DNA of 64,000 nt from JANNSX01 sp963741525 (GCA_963741525.1 CAVUIW010000014.1:1-64000); one strand, 5' to 3'; positions 8,662-17,610 are shown, counted from the stretch's first letter. The notes: generated from the sequence alone by a model not told the origin. Numbers and translations are program-made.

Positions 8662-9336
8662 TTGACCGGCGTCGAGGGGAGCACACTCGGTCTGTGGGCG
8701 GCTGTCGCCGCGAGCGGCATTTTTCATGGCCTCAACCCCGGCATGGGCTGGCCGCTCGCGGTTTCGGCAGGCTTGATGGAGCGGCGCGCGACGAGCCTCG
8801 TGGTGGCGCTCGGATACCTTGCCGTGGGGCATCTCATCGCCATGCTGGCAATCCTGTTGCCGTTCACCTTGCTGCTGGTGCTTCTGACTTGGCAGCATCA
8901 GATCCAAGTGAGCGCGAGCCTCCTGGTGATGGGTTTCGGGGTTTTTCTCCTGCTGTCCCGGCGGCATACCCGGGCGCTGGCGCGCATCAAGCCAACGCAA
9001 TTGTCGCTTTGGTCCTTTGCGATGGCGATGGCCCATGGCGCCGGGCTCATGCTGGTGCCGATCTACCTCGGGCTGTGCAAAACCAGTGACGGCAATGCAG
9101 GTCACGTTGCCGCCAACAGCCTCATGGCGACGGGTTTCGGGACCGCGCTGCTCGTTTCACTCGCCCACACGGTGGCGATGATCGGGGCCAGCGGCGCCAT
9201 GGCCTGGGCCGTATACCGCTATCTCGGTCTCAAATATCTCTCGCGGAGTTGGCTCAACCTCGACGCCCTTTGGGCCGGCAGCTTCGTGGCTGTGGGGGCA
9301 ATCTCGCTCATCCTCAACATGACGCCGGCGCATTGA
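8662..9336 (+). CDS. hypothetical polytopic membrane protein (HGLNPGMGW family)
   Basis: 224 residues with about six hydrophobic segments. It carries the motif SGIFHGLNPGMGWPLAVSAGL, found in a widespread uncharacterised family sometimes loosely annotated as ArcD-like. A second pseudo-repeat (MAMAHGAGLMLVPIYLG) suggests an internally duplicated transporter fold. The TTG start lies four bases after the SBP56 stop, so the two are almost certainly co-transcribed. That makes a role in moving a substrate, metal or product of the SBP56 enzyme plausible. No direct evidence on the transported species. Confidence 0.7.
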   Translation: MTGVEGSTLGLWAAVAASGIFHGLNPGMGWPLAVSAGLMERRATSLVVALGYLAVGHLIAMLAILLPFTLLLVLLTWQHQIQVSASLLVMGFGVFLLLSRRHTRALARIKPTQLSLWSFAMAMAHGAGLMLVPIYLGLCKTSDGNAGHVAANSLMATGFGTALLVSLAHTVAMIGASGAMAWAVYRYLGLKYLSRSWLNLDALWAGSFVAVGAISLILNMTPAH

Positions 9337-9402
9337 CGAAGTCGACGCATCGCCGGCGGTGTTGATTGAAACTTGAAGCGATTTCCGATACATTACCGGC
9401 AC

Positions 9403-9936
9403 ATGGTGAATTTGCCTGGATCGCTGCAGGACGACGTCGAATCCATGCCCGTCGATCTGGAAATCATCGCCGGCCGCGATGCGGGCGGCGGCAAGATCGA
9501 TCTGAGACTTTGGCTCCGCATGCTCTCGACGGTGACGCTCATCACAGCAGAGGTGCGCAGCCGCCTGCGCGAAGACTTCGACATCACGCTGCCGCAGTTC
9601 GATCTGCTGGCGCAGCTCGAACGCGAGCCGGAGGGCTTGAGGCTCGGCGAGCTGTCGAAGCGCATGATGGTGACGAACGGGAACATCACGGGTGTGCTCG
9701 ACCGGCTCGAGGCCGATGGCCTGGTCGAGCGCGAGACTTTGCTCGCGGACCGCCGCGTGACCTTCGCGCGGCTGACGCCCGAGGGGCGAGCAAGGTTCCG
9801 CCGCTACGCCAAGGCGCATGAGTCCTGGATCCGCGCGCTGCTAGCCGATGTCGTGCCGGCCGAGAAAGAGCGGCTTGTCGCCGAGCTGGCGCATGTGAAG
9901 GCGTCGGTGGTGAAGGGTGCGCGCGGGGCCGAATAG
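9403..9936 (+). CDS. MarR family transcriptional regulator
   Basis: 177 residues from the ATG at 9403; a TTG at 9373 and an ATG at 9445 are alternatives. A winged helix-turn-helix spans about residues 60-125: ITLPQFDLLAQLEREPEG, LRLGELSKRMMVTNGNITGV as recognition region, and the wing ADRRVTFARLTPEG. MarR proteins bind operators as dimers and release them on binding small, often aromatic or CoA-linked, ligands. It is codirectional with the SBP56/membrane pair and convergent with the acetyltransferase downstream. The target is not evident. Confidence 0.88.
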   Translation: MVNLPGSLQDDVESMPVDLEIIAGRDAGGGKIDLRLWLRMLSTVTLITAEVRSRLREDFDITLPQFDLLAQLEREPEGLRLGELSKRMMVTNGNITGVLDRLEADGLVERETLLADRRVTFARLTPEGRARFRRYAKAHESWIRALLADVVPAEKERLVAELAHVKASVVKGARGAE

Positions 9937-9944
9937 GGCGCCCT

Positions 9945-10388
9945 TCAAGGGCCCTTCTTCGACGGATCAATCCACTTGCCGAGCAGCTGGACCGCTTGCG
10001 GCTCGTAGCCGAGTGCATCGTAGAAGGCGAGCACGGGCTCGTTGCCGTGGCGCACGAACAGATTGACCTTCCAGACGCCGCGATCGAGCAGCCAGCGCTC
10101 GGCGGCCTGCATCATCTCGCGGCCGAGGCCCTGGCGCTTCAGGGCGGGATCGACGGAGAGATAGTAGACGATGCCGCGATGACCGTCGTGGCCGACCATC
10201 AGGCTCGCGGCGACCCGGCCATCGAGAACCCCCACAAGCACATCGGACGCCGGCCCGCTCCGTGCGAAGGCGAGATCGCGCGCCGGATCGTTCCACGGCC
10301 GCGTCAAGCCGCAGGCGTGCCAGAGCGCGATGACCGCCTCCTCCTCGCCATCGGCGATTGAGCGGATCGTGAGATATGGCTCACTCAC
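9945..10388 (-). CDS. GNAT family acetyltransferase (YpeA-like)
   Basis: 147 residues. Acetyl-CoA-binding motif A is present (YYLSVDPALKRQGLGREMM, with R-x-x-G-L-G). The N-terminal VIALWHACGLTRPWNDP and the C-terminal FYDALGYEP are typical of the YpeA/ElaA-like group, whose substrate is unknown. The GTG start overlaps the stop of the upstream FAD oxidase gene (GTGA), so the two are coupled. Confidence 0.85.
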   Translation of the reverse strand: MSEPYLTIRSIADGEEEAVIALWHACGLTRPWNDPARDLAFARSGPASDVLVGVLDGRVAASLMVGHDGHRGIVYYLSVDPALKRQGLGREMMQAAERWLLDRGVWKVNLFVRHGNEPVLAFYDALGYEPQAVQLLGKWIDPSKKGP

Positions 10389-11839
10389 AGCATCTTGCCG
10401 GGGTTGAGGATGTTCCCTGGATCGAGCGCACGCTTGATCGACCGCATCATCTCGATCTCGGTTGCGCTCTTCACCTTCACAAGCTGCTCGCGCTTCAAGC
10501 GCCCGATACCGTGCTCGGCCGAGATCGAGCCGCCGAGCTCCAGCACCAGATCGTAGAGCGGCCCTGAAATATCCCACCAGCGGCGCATGAACTCGGCCTG
10601 GTCCATGCCGGCGGGCTGGCTGACGTTGTAGTGGAGATTGCCGTCGCCGAAATGGCCGAAGGAGAGCGGCCGGGCACCTGGCATCGATTGCTCGATTAGC
10701 ACATTGCCGCGCTCGATCATCTCAGGGATCACGGCGACCGGCACGGACACGTCGTGCTTGAGGGAGCCACCCTCGAGCCGCTGCGTATCGGGCAGCGACT
10801 CCCGCAGGCGCCAGAGCGCGGCCTGCTGGTCGAGCGATTGGGCAATCACCGCGTCCTCGGCGAGCCCGCTCTCCAGCGCGCCGCCGATGATCTGCTCGGC
10901 GAGCGCGAAGCTGTCGCCCTCGCCCTGGTAGCCGGCGACGTCCATCAACACATACCAGGCGTGCGGCCGGCCGAGCGGATTGCGGGCCCCTTGCACGTGC
11001 CGCTCGAGGAAGGTCATGGCGAGCGTCGGCAGCGCCTCGAAGGCCGTGAGCGCGGGCCCCGATCGCTGGCGCGCGTCCCGGAAAAAAGTGCCAACCGCCT
11101 CGATGCTCGAAAAACCCACAAAGGCCGTCGTTGTCTCCGCCGGTTTCGGCCAGAGCTTCAGCACCGCCGCCGTAATGAGGCCAAGCGTGCCCTCAGCCCC
11201 GATGAAGAGATGCTTCAGGTCGTAGCCCGTATTGTCCTTGCGCAGCGCGCGCAAGCCGTTCCAGACCTCGCCGCTGGCCAGCACCACCTCGAGCCCCAGC
11301 ACCATGTCGCGTGCGTTGCCGTAGGCGAGCACCGCGACGCCGCCGGCATTGGTCGAGAGATTGCCACCGATCGTGCAGGTGCCCTCCGAGGCGAGGCTCA
11401 GCGGGAAGAGCCGGCCAACGTTTTCGGCCGCCTCCTGGACGCGCTGCAGCGTGACGCCGGCTTCCGCAATCAGTGTATTGCCTTCAGCGTCGACATTTCT
11501 GATTTTATCCATCCGGCCGAGGCTGACGACGATCTCGGCGCCGTCCTCGAAGGGGATTTGCCCGCCGACGAGCCCGGTGTTGCCACCCTGGGGCACGATG
11601 GGCGTGTTGGTCTCGCTGGCGAGCTTGAGGATCGCCGCCACCTCCTCGACCGAGCCCGGCCTGAGCACCAGCGGCGTCACACCTTTGAAAAGCCCACGCC
11701 ACTCCGTGAGATAGGCGGCCTGCGCCAGGGGATCGGCAATGGCATGCTTCTCGCCGACGATCGCGGCGAAGCGCGCGAGGGTCTCGGCGCTGGGCGGTTT
11801 GCGGGTGGGCAATGGGCGATCCTGGGCCATGCGCGCCAT
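10385..11839 (-). CDS. FAD-binding oxidase, GlcD / D-2-hydroxyglutarate dehydrogenase family
   Basis: 484 residues of the VAO/PCMH flavoprotein fold. The FAD-binding domain contains TPIVPQGGNTGLVGGQIP and EGTCTIGGNLSTNAGG. The C-terminal FAD-oxidase domain contains FGHFGDGNLHYN and SAEHGIGRLKR, which supply metal and substrate ligands in D-2-hydroxy acid dehydrogenases. The likely reaction is oxidation of a D-2-hydroxy acid (2-hydroxyglutarate, lactate or similar) to the 2-oxo acid. The ATG at 11839 is preferred, with a second in-frame ATG at 11830. Divergent from the enolase-superfamily gene and coupled to a GNAT gene. Confidence 0.88.
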   Translation of the reverse strand: MARMAQDRPLPTRKPPSAETLARFAAIVGEKHAIADPLAQAAYLTEWRGLFKGVTPLVLRPGSVEEVAAILKLASETNTPIVPQGGNTGLVGGQIPFEDGAEIVVSLGRMDKIRNVDAEGNTLIAEAGVTLQRVQEAAENVGRLFPLSLASEGTCTIGGNLSTNAGGVAVLAYGNARDMVLGLEVVLASGEVWNGLRALRKDNTGYDLKHLFIGAEGTLGLITAAVLKLWPKPAETTTAFVGFSSIEAVGTFFRDARQRSGPALTAFEALPTLAMTFLERHVQGARNPLGRPHAWYVLMDVAGYQGEGDSFALAEQIIGGALESGLAEDAVIAQSLDQQAALWRLRESLPDTQRLEGGSLKHDVSVPVAVIPEMIERGNVLIEQSMPGARPLSFGHFGDGNLHYNVSQPAGMDQAEFMRRWWDISGPLYDLVLELGGSISAEHGIGRLKREQLVKVKSATEIEMMRSIKRALDPGNILNPGKML

Positions 11840-11942
11840 GGGGCCAGAGCGTGGTGAGGGCGTCAAGGGTGGCCGGGTGAGCTTGCGGAATGCCTCGAGG
11901 TCTGGCAGCGATTCAGCGTCGCTTGAGGTGGAGTGAGGGCAG

Positions 11943-13073
11943 ATGAAAATCACCGGTATCGAGGTCATCGAGCTGCGCGTGCCTGGCTGGACGGGCACGG
12001 GCTTCGACGGCTCCTACGACAATTGTGTCGTCCGCGTTCACACGGATGATGGCCTCACCGGCATCGGCGAGGTGGACAGCGTGCCCTCCGTCATCAAGGC
12101 GATCGTCGAGGCGCCGCGCTCGCACACCCACGCCATGGGCTTGAAGGAGGTGCTCATCGGCGAGGACCCGGCGAACGTCGAGGCGCTGTGGGAGAAGATG
12201 TACGACTGGACCTTCTACTACGGCCGGCGCGGCGTCGTGATCCACGCCATCAGCGGCGTCGACATCGCGCTGTGGGACTTGAAGGGCAAGGCCGAGGGCA
12301 AGCCCGTGCATGCGCTGCTTGGCAAGAAGAAGCGCGACAGCCTGCTCGCCTATGGCACGATCTATCCGTTGGGCCAGACGCCGGACGAGGTGAGGCGGAA
12401 CATCGACCGCGGCCTCGCGATGGGCCTGCGGGCCATCAAGATCGCCGCCGACCCCTTCTGGCGCGATGATCTCGATTTGACGGCGTCGCTCATTCGCACG
12501 GCGCGCCAGCATGTCGGGAACGATATCAAGCTCATGGTCGATTGCGCGACCGCCTGGACGAAGGCCGAGGACGGCACGCCGCTGATGCCGATCTTCGCCG
12601 AGAACAGATTCGAATGGGTCGAGGCGCCGCTGCCGATCGACGATCTGAAGGGGCATCGAAAATTCCAGGGTTTCGGCGTGCCGATCGGGGCGGGCGATCT
12701 GGGCCTGACGACGCGCTTCGAGTACGAGGAGATGTTCCGCTTGGGCAAGGCGGACATCGCGCAGCCGGACGTCACGATGTGCGGCGGGCTCACCGAGCTC
12801 AAGCGCATCGCCAAACTTGCCAAGCGCCTCAAGAAGCGCGTGGTGCCGCACGGCTACAAGTCGAACATCACGATTGCCGCGAACCTGGCGTTCCTCGCTC
12901 AGCACGCGGACGACGAGCCGGCCGAGTATTCGACGAGCCAGTCGCCGTTGCGGTGGGAGTTGACGAACGAGGCCTTCGAGATCGGCGAGGACGGCCGAAT
13001 TGCCGTGCCTGATGCGCCGGGGCTGGGGGTGAGCTTGAGCGAGGCGGCGATCGGCAAGTTTCGGGTGGGGTGA
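11943..13073 (+). CDS. mandelate racemase / muconate lactonizing enzyme family protein
   Basis: 376-residue enolase-superfamily enzyme. It has an N-terminal capping domain and an (alpha/beta)7beta barrel. Visible active-site residues are Lys166 (RAIKIAAD), metal ligands Asp200 (MVDCATAW), Glu227 (WVEAP) and Asp252 (GAGD), and the His303 / Asp276 dyad (VPHGYKSN, IAQPDVT) of the mandelate-racemase subgroup. It abstracts the alpha-proton of a carboxylate, giving racemisation or sugar-acid dehydration. The divergent D-2-hydroxy acid oxidase suggests a shared hydroxy-acid or sugar-acid pathway. Exact substrate unknown. Confidence 0.88.
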   Translation: MKITGIEVIELRVPGWTGTGFDGSYDNCVVRVHTDDGLTGIGEVDSVPSVIKAIVEAPRSHTHAMGLKEVLIGEDPANVEALWEKMYDWTFYYGRRGVVIHAISGVDIALWDLKGKAEGKPVHALLGKKKRDSLLAYGTIYPLGQTPDEVRRNIDRGLAMGLRAIKIAADPFWRDDLDLTASLIRTARQHVGNDIKLMVDCATAWTKAEDGTPLMPIFAENRFEWVEAPLPIDDLKGHRKFQGFGVPIGAGDLGLTTRFEYEEMFRLGKADIAQPDVTMCGGLTELKRIAKLAKRLKKRVVPHGYKSNITIAANLAFLAQHADDEPAEYSTSQSPLRWELTNEAFEIGEDGRIAVPDAPGLGVSLSEAAIGKFRVG

Positions 13074-13164
13074 TGGTGCGCCGGACTTAGGATTTCCCAG
13101 ATCGCGAGGCGGGCGACCGGCGGGTTACCCATCAACGGCAATCCCGGCAACGACCTGCCTTGTG

Positions 13165-13307
13165 GCCGCCCCTCACCCTCCCCTCTCCCCGCTGAAGCGG
13201 GGAGAGGCAGAAGCACGGTGCGTCCCTGACTGGTCAGGCAAGCGCGGTTGTTATCTTCCTCTCCCCGCAAGCGGAGCGTACGGGGAGAGGGGAGGGTGAG
13301 GGGCGGC
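13165..13307. repeat. long inverted repeat with nested hairpins
   Basis: A 27-base arm at 13165-13191 is the perfect reverse complement of 13281-13307. Nested inside are smaller hairpins with CTCTCCCCG / CGGGGAGAG stems at 13184-13207 and 13259-13289. It belongs to a CCCTCTCCCC-type palindrome class seen again near 51826 and 59201. It is placed after the enolase-superfamily gene and may also stabilise or end that transcript. Confidence 0.85.
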
Positions 13308-13500
13308 CGCAGGTTCAGCTCCATCCCCGCAACCATTTCCATTCCATTCACCCTAACCCCAAAGAACTTATCCCCGCTCCCTCCGCGCAACCCCATACTC
13401 TGCCCAACCCCGTCGCCAGAGGACTGGAACGCGCGCTGGTGAGCCGGTAGCGGGGAGCGTCGAGGAGGCCGGACATAAGCTATCCGGCGCCTCCCTGCCG

Positions 13501-13753
13501 CTTGGGATAGGGCAAAACCCGCCCCCAAGCTACTCTTGCCCCGGATGTGAGTGAGCGGGTTTCCACAGGGCACTTCGGTTCCGGAAACCCACGGCGGCGG
13601 CAAACTCTCGGCGACGACGGAGTGGCCGCGCGCGAGATCGTCATCCACGGGCGCGTTCGCGCCGGTGGATGACGTGAATCTCTCGCGCCACATTGGTTTT
13701 CGCGAACGATTCACGCCTCACACGGGATCGCCCATGCGATCCCATGTGAGGCG
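13501..13753. repeat. chain of four strong hairpins (structured RNA or repeat cluster)
   Basis: Four stem-loops in 253 bases. (1) 13501-13529, CTTGGG / CCCAAG with an inner GGG / CCC. (2) 13557-13590, GGGTTTCC / GGAAACCC. (3) 13630-13688, a 24-bp interrupted stem made of GCGCGAGA, CGTCATCCAC and GGCGCG with their complements. (4) 13714-13753, a 9-bp and an 8-bp helix (CGCCTCACA, GGGATCGC) with one mismatch and a CCAT loop. No open frame explains the pairing. It could be a cluster of REP-like repeats or a non-coding RNA. Confidence 0.65.
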
Positions 13754-13947
13754 ATCGTGCGCGACCCACATCCGACTGAAACTTAGCCACGGGCCGGCCA
13801 CTCCGTCCCTCTGGATTTTGCATGCTCTCGGGTCCGGCGACGGACCGCGGTGAGGGCGGAGCTTTGGCTGTTATGGGCATCGGGCATCAGATTCCGGGCA
13901 TCGAGGCGATTGTCGACGACCGATGCCCGACGCCCGATCCCCGATGC

Positions 13948-14916
13948 CTACCGCACCGCCGCCCGCCTCAGCCGATCGTTGATCGCCAGCCCCAATCCCG
14001 TTTCCGGCACCGGCGCTACCGCGATCACCTCGGCGCCCGAGGCATCGAGCGTCCTCAACGCCGCGAACAGCCGGGCGGCAGCCTCGATGAGATCGCCGCT
14101 GGGGCTGAGGTTGATGTATCCGACGCCATCCTCCTCTGGCCCTCCCGAACCGAAACCGAGCCAGGCTTCGCCGTCTCGCGGGGCCTCCGCATCGAGCCGC
14201 AGCCGAGCGCGTGGTGCGTAGTGGCTGGCGAGGCGGCCGGGGGCGTTGGGGCGTGTGTCCGCTTCACGGGCGGCCAGGCGCACCGGCACGCCTGCCGCCT
14301 CCCGGATCGCATCGACCGTCACGCCGCCGGCGCGCAGCAGCACTGGCTCGCCGTCGTAAAAGCCGACGATAGAGCTCTCGAGCCCGATCGTCGCCGGTCC
14401 GGCATCCAGGATCATGGAAACCTTGTCACCGAGGTCGGCCGCGACGTGCTCGGCCGTGGTCGGCGAGACGTGGCCGGAACGGTTGGCGCTCGGCGCGGCA
14501 ATGGGCCGATCAGCGGCGGCCAGCAGCGAGGCGGCTGCCTCATGGCTTGGCACGCGGATCGCGAGCGTTTCAAGCCCGGCGGTCGCCAAATCGGCAATCG
14601 GAGCGCCGGGGAGCCTCGGCAACACCAAGGTCAACGGCCCCGGCCAGAACGCCTTGGCGAGCTTCAACGACAGATCGTCGAACTGAACGAGCCGATCGGC
14701 CCGATCGAGCCGCAGCACATGCACGATCAGCGGGTTGAAGCGCGGCCTCCCCTTGGCCTCGAAGATGCGCGCCACCGCCTCGCCATTGGTCGCATCCGCC
14801 CCGAGCCCGTAGACCGTCTCGGTCGGAAAGGCGACGAGATGGCCGAAGCGCAGCATCGCGGCGGCGTCGCGGATCGCGGCATCGCTGAGCTTGCGGATCG
14901 GGGCGCGGGCGACCAT
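13948..14916 (-). CDS. tsaC: L-threonylcarbamoyladenylate synthase (TsaC/Sua5)
   Basis: 322-residue long-form Sua5. It makes threonylcarbamoyl-AMP from threonine, bicarbonate and ATP for the universal t6A37 modification of ANN-decoding tRNAs. The YrdC domain occupies about residues 1-200 (FPTETVYGLGADA, KGRPRFNPLIVH, PSANRSGHVSPTTAEHV). The C-terminal Sua5 domain follows after the RPNAPGRLASHYAPRARL linker region. Start at the ATG before VARAPIRKLS. Housekeeping gene, transcribed divergently from the acyl-CoA dehydrogenase. Confidence 0.9.
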   Translation of the reverse strand: MVARAPIRKLSDAAIRDAAAMLRFGHLVAFPTETVYGLGADATNGEAVARIFEAKGRPRFNPLIVHVLRLDRADRLVQFDDLSLKLAKAFWPGPLTLVLPRLPGAPIADLATAGLETLAIRVPSHEAAASLLAAADRPIAAPSANRSGHVSPTTAEHVAADLGDKVSMILDAGPATIGLESSIVGFYDGEPVLLRAGGVTVDAIREAAGVPVRLAAREADTRPNAPGRLASHYAPRARLRLDAEAPRDGEAWLGFGSGGPEEDGVGYINLSPSGDLIEAAARLFAALRTLDASGAEVIAVAPVPETGLGLAINDRLRRAAVR

Positions 14917-15011
14917 GCTGGCGAAAATCCTCGTGCCGTTACGTCGGCCGGACCTCAATCGAGGGCGCCGCCCGCAAAGTCAACGGCTGCCATGCCCGAA
15001 GGAAGACGCCC

Positions 15012-16778
15012 ATGACCTACAAGGCCCCGCTCGACGATCTCTGGAGTGCGCTCGAGACGGCCGCCGGCCTAGATCAATCGCTCGATAGCGGCCTTTACGA
15101 GGGTATCGACCGCGACCTCATCCGCTCCGTGCTGGAAGAGGCGGCGCGGTTCGCGGAGTCCGAGATCGCCCCGCTCGACCGCGTCGGCGACGAGACCGGC
15201 CTCAGCCTGAAGGACGGTGTGGTCACCGTGCCGCCGGGCTGGACCGAGACCTACCAGAAGTGGATCGAGGGCGGCTGGTGCGCGCTCCCCTGTCCCCCCG
15301 ACTGGGGTGGCCAGGGTTTCCCCAATGCGATCGCCATGGCGGTCGCCGAGATGTGGAATTCGGCCGCGCTCTCCTTCGGCCTCGGCCCCGTCCTGACGCA
15401 AGGCGCCATCGAGGCGATGCATCACACGGCCTCCGAGGAGTTGAAGCGGACCTATCTGCCGAAGATGGTCGAGGGCACCTGGACCGGCACCATGAACCTG
15501 ACCGAGCCGCAAGCAGGCACGGATTTGGGCGCGCTCAAAACCCGCGCCGTGCCGCGGGCGGACGGCAGTTATCGCATCTTCGGCACGAAGATCTTCATCT
15601 CCTACGGCGAGCACGAGATGACGGAGAACATCATCCATCTCGTGCTGGCGAAATTGCCCGATGCGCCGCAAGGCACGCGCGGCATCTCGCTGTTCGTCGT
15701 GCCGAAGTTTCTGCTCGATGCCGACGGCAAGCCCGGCACGCGCAATGATCTCAGGTGCACGGGCCTCGAGAGCAAGCTCGGCATTCACGGCTCGCCCACC
15801 TGCGTCATGACTTATGGCGAGAATGACGGCGCCGTCGGGTGGCTCGTCGGCGAAGCCAATCGCGGGCTCAACGCCATGTTCATCATGATGAACCGGGCGC
15901 GGCTTGCGGTCGGCGTGCAGGGGGTCGCGGTTGCAGAACGGTCGCTGCAGAAAGCGATGGTCTATGCTGGGGAGCGGCGGCAGGGGCGGGCCGAGGGCGC
16001 TGCTGATGGCGCGAGTTCGCCCATCATCCAGCATCCCGACGTGAAGCGTATGCTTCTCACCATGCGTGCGCTGACACAGGCGTCGCGCATGATCTGCCTC
16101 GCCACCGCCGCCGAGATCGATCGCTCGGAGCGGTTGTCCGATCCAGCCGCCCGCACGCGCGCCGCCAATCGCGCCGCTCTGCTGACGCCGGTTGCCAAAT
16201 CCTTCGCGACCGACAATGGCGTCGAGGTTGCCTCGCTAGGCATCCAGGTGCACGGCGGCATGGGCTTCATCGAGACGACGGGCGCGGCACAGCATTATCG
16301 CGATGCGCGCATCCTGCCGATCTATGAAGGTACCAACGGTGTGCAGGCCATCGACCTCGTCATGCGCAAGCTGCCGCTCGAGGCGGGTGCGGTCGTGAAT
16401 GGGTATCTGGGCGAGCTCGGCGACGTTGTTCGCGATGTGCAGGCCTCGAACGCGCCCGAGCTTGGTTCAGCCGGCGAGGTGCTGGGCGACGCCGTCAAGG
16501 CGCTCGGCGAAGCGACGAAATGGATCGGGGCGGCGCTCCAGCAGGGCCGGCGCGAGGAGGTGCTGGCCATCGCCACGCCCTATCAGCGGCTGTTCGGCAT
16601 CGCTGCTAGCGGCTGCTATCTTGCCAAGGCGGCACTCGCTGGCGAAGGCGATGCGCGGCGCGCCGACCGCATGCGGCTCGCCCGCTTCTACGCCGAGACC
16701 ATCGCGGTCGGCGCCCCGGGCTTGTCGCGGGCTGTCACCGGCGGGGCGGGCGCGGTGCTCGCGGCGGAGGTGGCGTGA
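15012..16778 (+). CDS. acyl-CoA dehydrogenase, large form with C-terminal extension
   Basis: 588 residues. It has the acyl-CoA dehydrogenase fold (TMNLTEPQAGTDLG for FAD/substrate contact, then GIQVHGGMGFIETTGAAQHYRD and the catalytic Glu in LPIYEGTNGVQA) plus the extra C-terminal domain of the 580-600-residue group. This group includes DmdC, 3-methylmercaptopropionyl-CoA dehydrogenase, but also many medium/long-chain enzymes. The start is supported by a GGAAGA purine stretch nine bases upstream. The convergent neighbour is a methyltransferase. A DmdC role is possible given the SBP56 gene in the window, but unproven. Confidence 0.88.
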   Translation: MTYKAPLDDLWSALETAAGLDQSLDSGLYEGIDRDLIRSVLEEAARFAESEIAPLDRVGDETGLSLKDGVVTVPPGWTETYQKWIEGGWCALPCPPDWGGQGFPNAIAMAVAEMWNSAALSFGLGPVLTQGAIEAMHHTASEELKRTYLPKMVEGTWTGTMNLTEPQAGTDLGALKTRAVPRADGSYRIFGTKIFISYGEHEMTENIIHLVLAKLPDAPQGTRGISLFVVPKFLLDADGKPGTRNDLRCTGLESKLGIHGSPTCVMTYGENDGAVGWLVGEANRGLNAMFIMMNRARLAVGVQGVAVAERSLQKAMVYAGERRQGRAEGAADGASSPIIQHPDVKRMLLTMRALTQASRMICLATAAEIDRSERLSDPAARTRAANRAALLTPVAKSFATDNGVEVASLGIQVHGGMGFIETTGAAQHYRDARILPIYEGTNGVQAIDLVMRKLPLEAGAVVNGYLGELGDVVRDVQASNAPELGSAGEVLGDAVKALGEATKWIGAALQQGRREEVLAIATPYQRLFGIAASGCYLAKAALAGEGDARRADRMRLARFYAETIAVGAPGLSRAVTGGAGAVLAAEVA

Positions 16779-16785
16779 ATTGATG

Positions 16786-17610
16786 TCACTTGCGCACCGC
16801 CTTGAGGGAGAACGCCAGCGGGAACGAGACCATGCCGTCCGGCAGGCGAAAGAGCTTGCCGCCGGCCGGCACCATCATCGGGAAGAGCCGCCACGGCAAC
16901 TGCTCGTGCTCGTGAAGGAACTCGATACGCATGCCTTCAGCGATGAGCGCGCCAACAATATCCGACAGCGGATGCATCCACTCTTGTGCACGCCGGTTGA
17001 CCAGCAGCGTCGTCGCGCCCGTGTAGGTCGTCGGCGTGTCGGAGTTGATGGGTTGATCGGGCGGCGTCCGCCAAGGGAAGTAGGGGATGAGCCGGCCCTC
17101 GACCTCCTCGAAGACGAGGGTGACGGGATGTGCTTCGGCCATGTAGAGAAAGCCGCCGGGCGCCAGCAGGCTCGAGGCGACCTCGGCCCATTTGCGGATA
17201 TCGGGCAGCCAGTTGATGGCGCCCCAAGTCGAATAGACAATGTTGAAGGAGCCGGGGAGCAGGCGCCGCGCGTCGTAGACATTGCCCTCGACGAAACGTG
17301 CGGGGATGGCCAGCTCGCCGGCGAACTCGCGTGCGCCGTCGAGCGCAGCCGGAGAAAAATCGAGCCCCGTCACGTCCGCGCCGAGCCGGGCGAGCGAGAG
17401 CGTGTCGAGGCCGATGTGGCATTGCAGATGCGCGAGGCGCTTGCCCGTCACGTCACCGATTTCGCCGGCCTCGATGGCATGCAGCGACGACTTGCCGGCG
17501 CGGAACTCCGCGATTTCATAGAAGCCCGACGCGTCCTCGAGATGGATCGCTGCGCGCTCGTTCCAGTTGGCCTTGTTGAGCTTCAAATAGTCGGCGGTAT
17601 CCTCGGCCAT
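16786..17610 (-). CDS. class I SAM-dependent methyltransferase
   Basis: 274 residues. The Rossmann methyltransferase core has motif I degenerate as LAHLQCHIGLDTLSLARLGA, then VTGLDFSPAAL (acidic ribose-binding Asp) and FNIVYSTWGAINWLPD. It matches the methyltransferase type 11/25 group with no assigned substrate. Lies 33 bases from the LuxR-type gene on the same strand, so it may be its downstream operon partner. Confidence 0.82.
   Translation of the reverse strand: MAEDTADYLKLNKANWNERAAIHLEDASGFYEIAEFRAGKSSLHAIEAGEIGDVTGKRLAHLQCHIGLDTLSLARLGADVTGLDFSPAALDGAREFAGELAIPARFVEGNVYDARRLLPGSFNIVYSTWGAINWLPDIRKWAEVASSLLAPGGFLYMAEAHPVTLVFEEVEGRLIPYFPWRTPPDQPINSDTPTTYTGATTLLVNRRAQEWMHPLSDIVGALIAEGMRIEFLHEHEQLPWRLFPMMVPAGGKLFRLPDGMVSFPLAFSLKAVRK

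Larger units (their letters stand above)
13074..13947. other. long intergenic region rich in palindromes
   Basis: No protein-coding gene is supported on either strand. Open frames here show no conserved motif and run through repeats. The region holds a long perfect inverted repeat (13165-13307) and a chain of hairpins (13501-13753), listed separately. It separates the enolase-superfamily gene from tsaC. Confidence 0.6.

Noticed and set aside
6508..9105. 865-codon open frame on the minus strand across the AA_synth, SBP56 and membrane-protein genes
   Set aside because: Antisense to genes with clear family motifs. The translation is Arg/His/Asp-rich with no domain, as expected for the complement of GC-rich codons.
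9937..9955. Bidirectional terminator between the MarR gene and the convergent acetyltransferase gene
   Set aside because: The GGGCGCCC...GGGCCC complementarity is short, overlaps a stop codon and lacks a clear T-run.
12899..13714. Minus-strand frame of 271 codons through the repeat region
   Set aside because: Runs through inverted repeats and the 3-prime end of the enolase-superfamily gene; no conserved segment.
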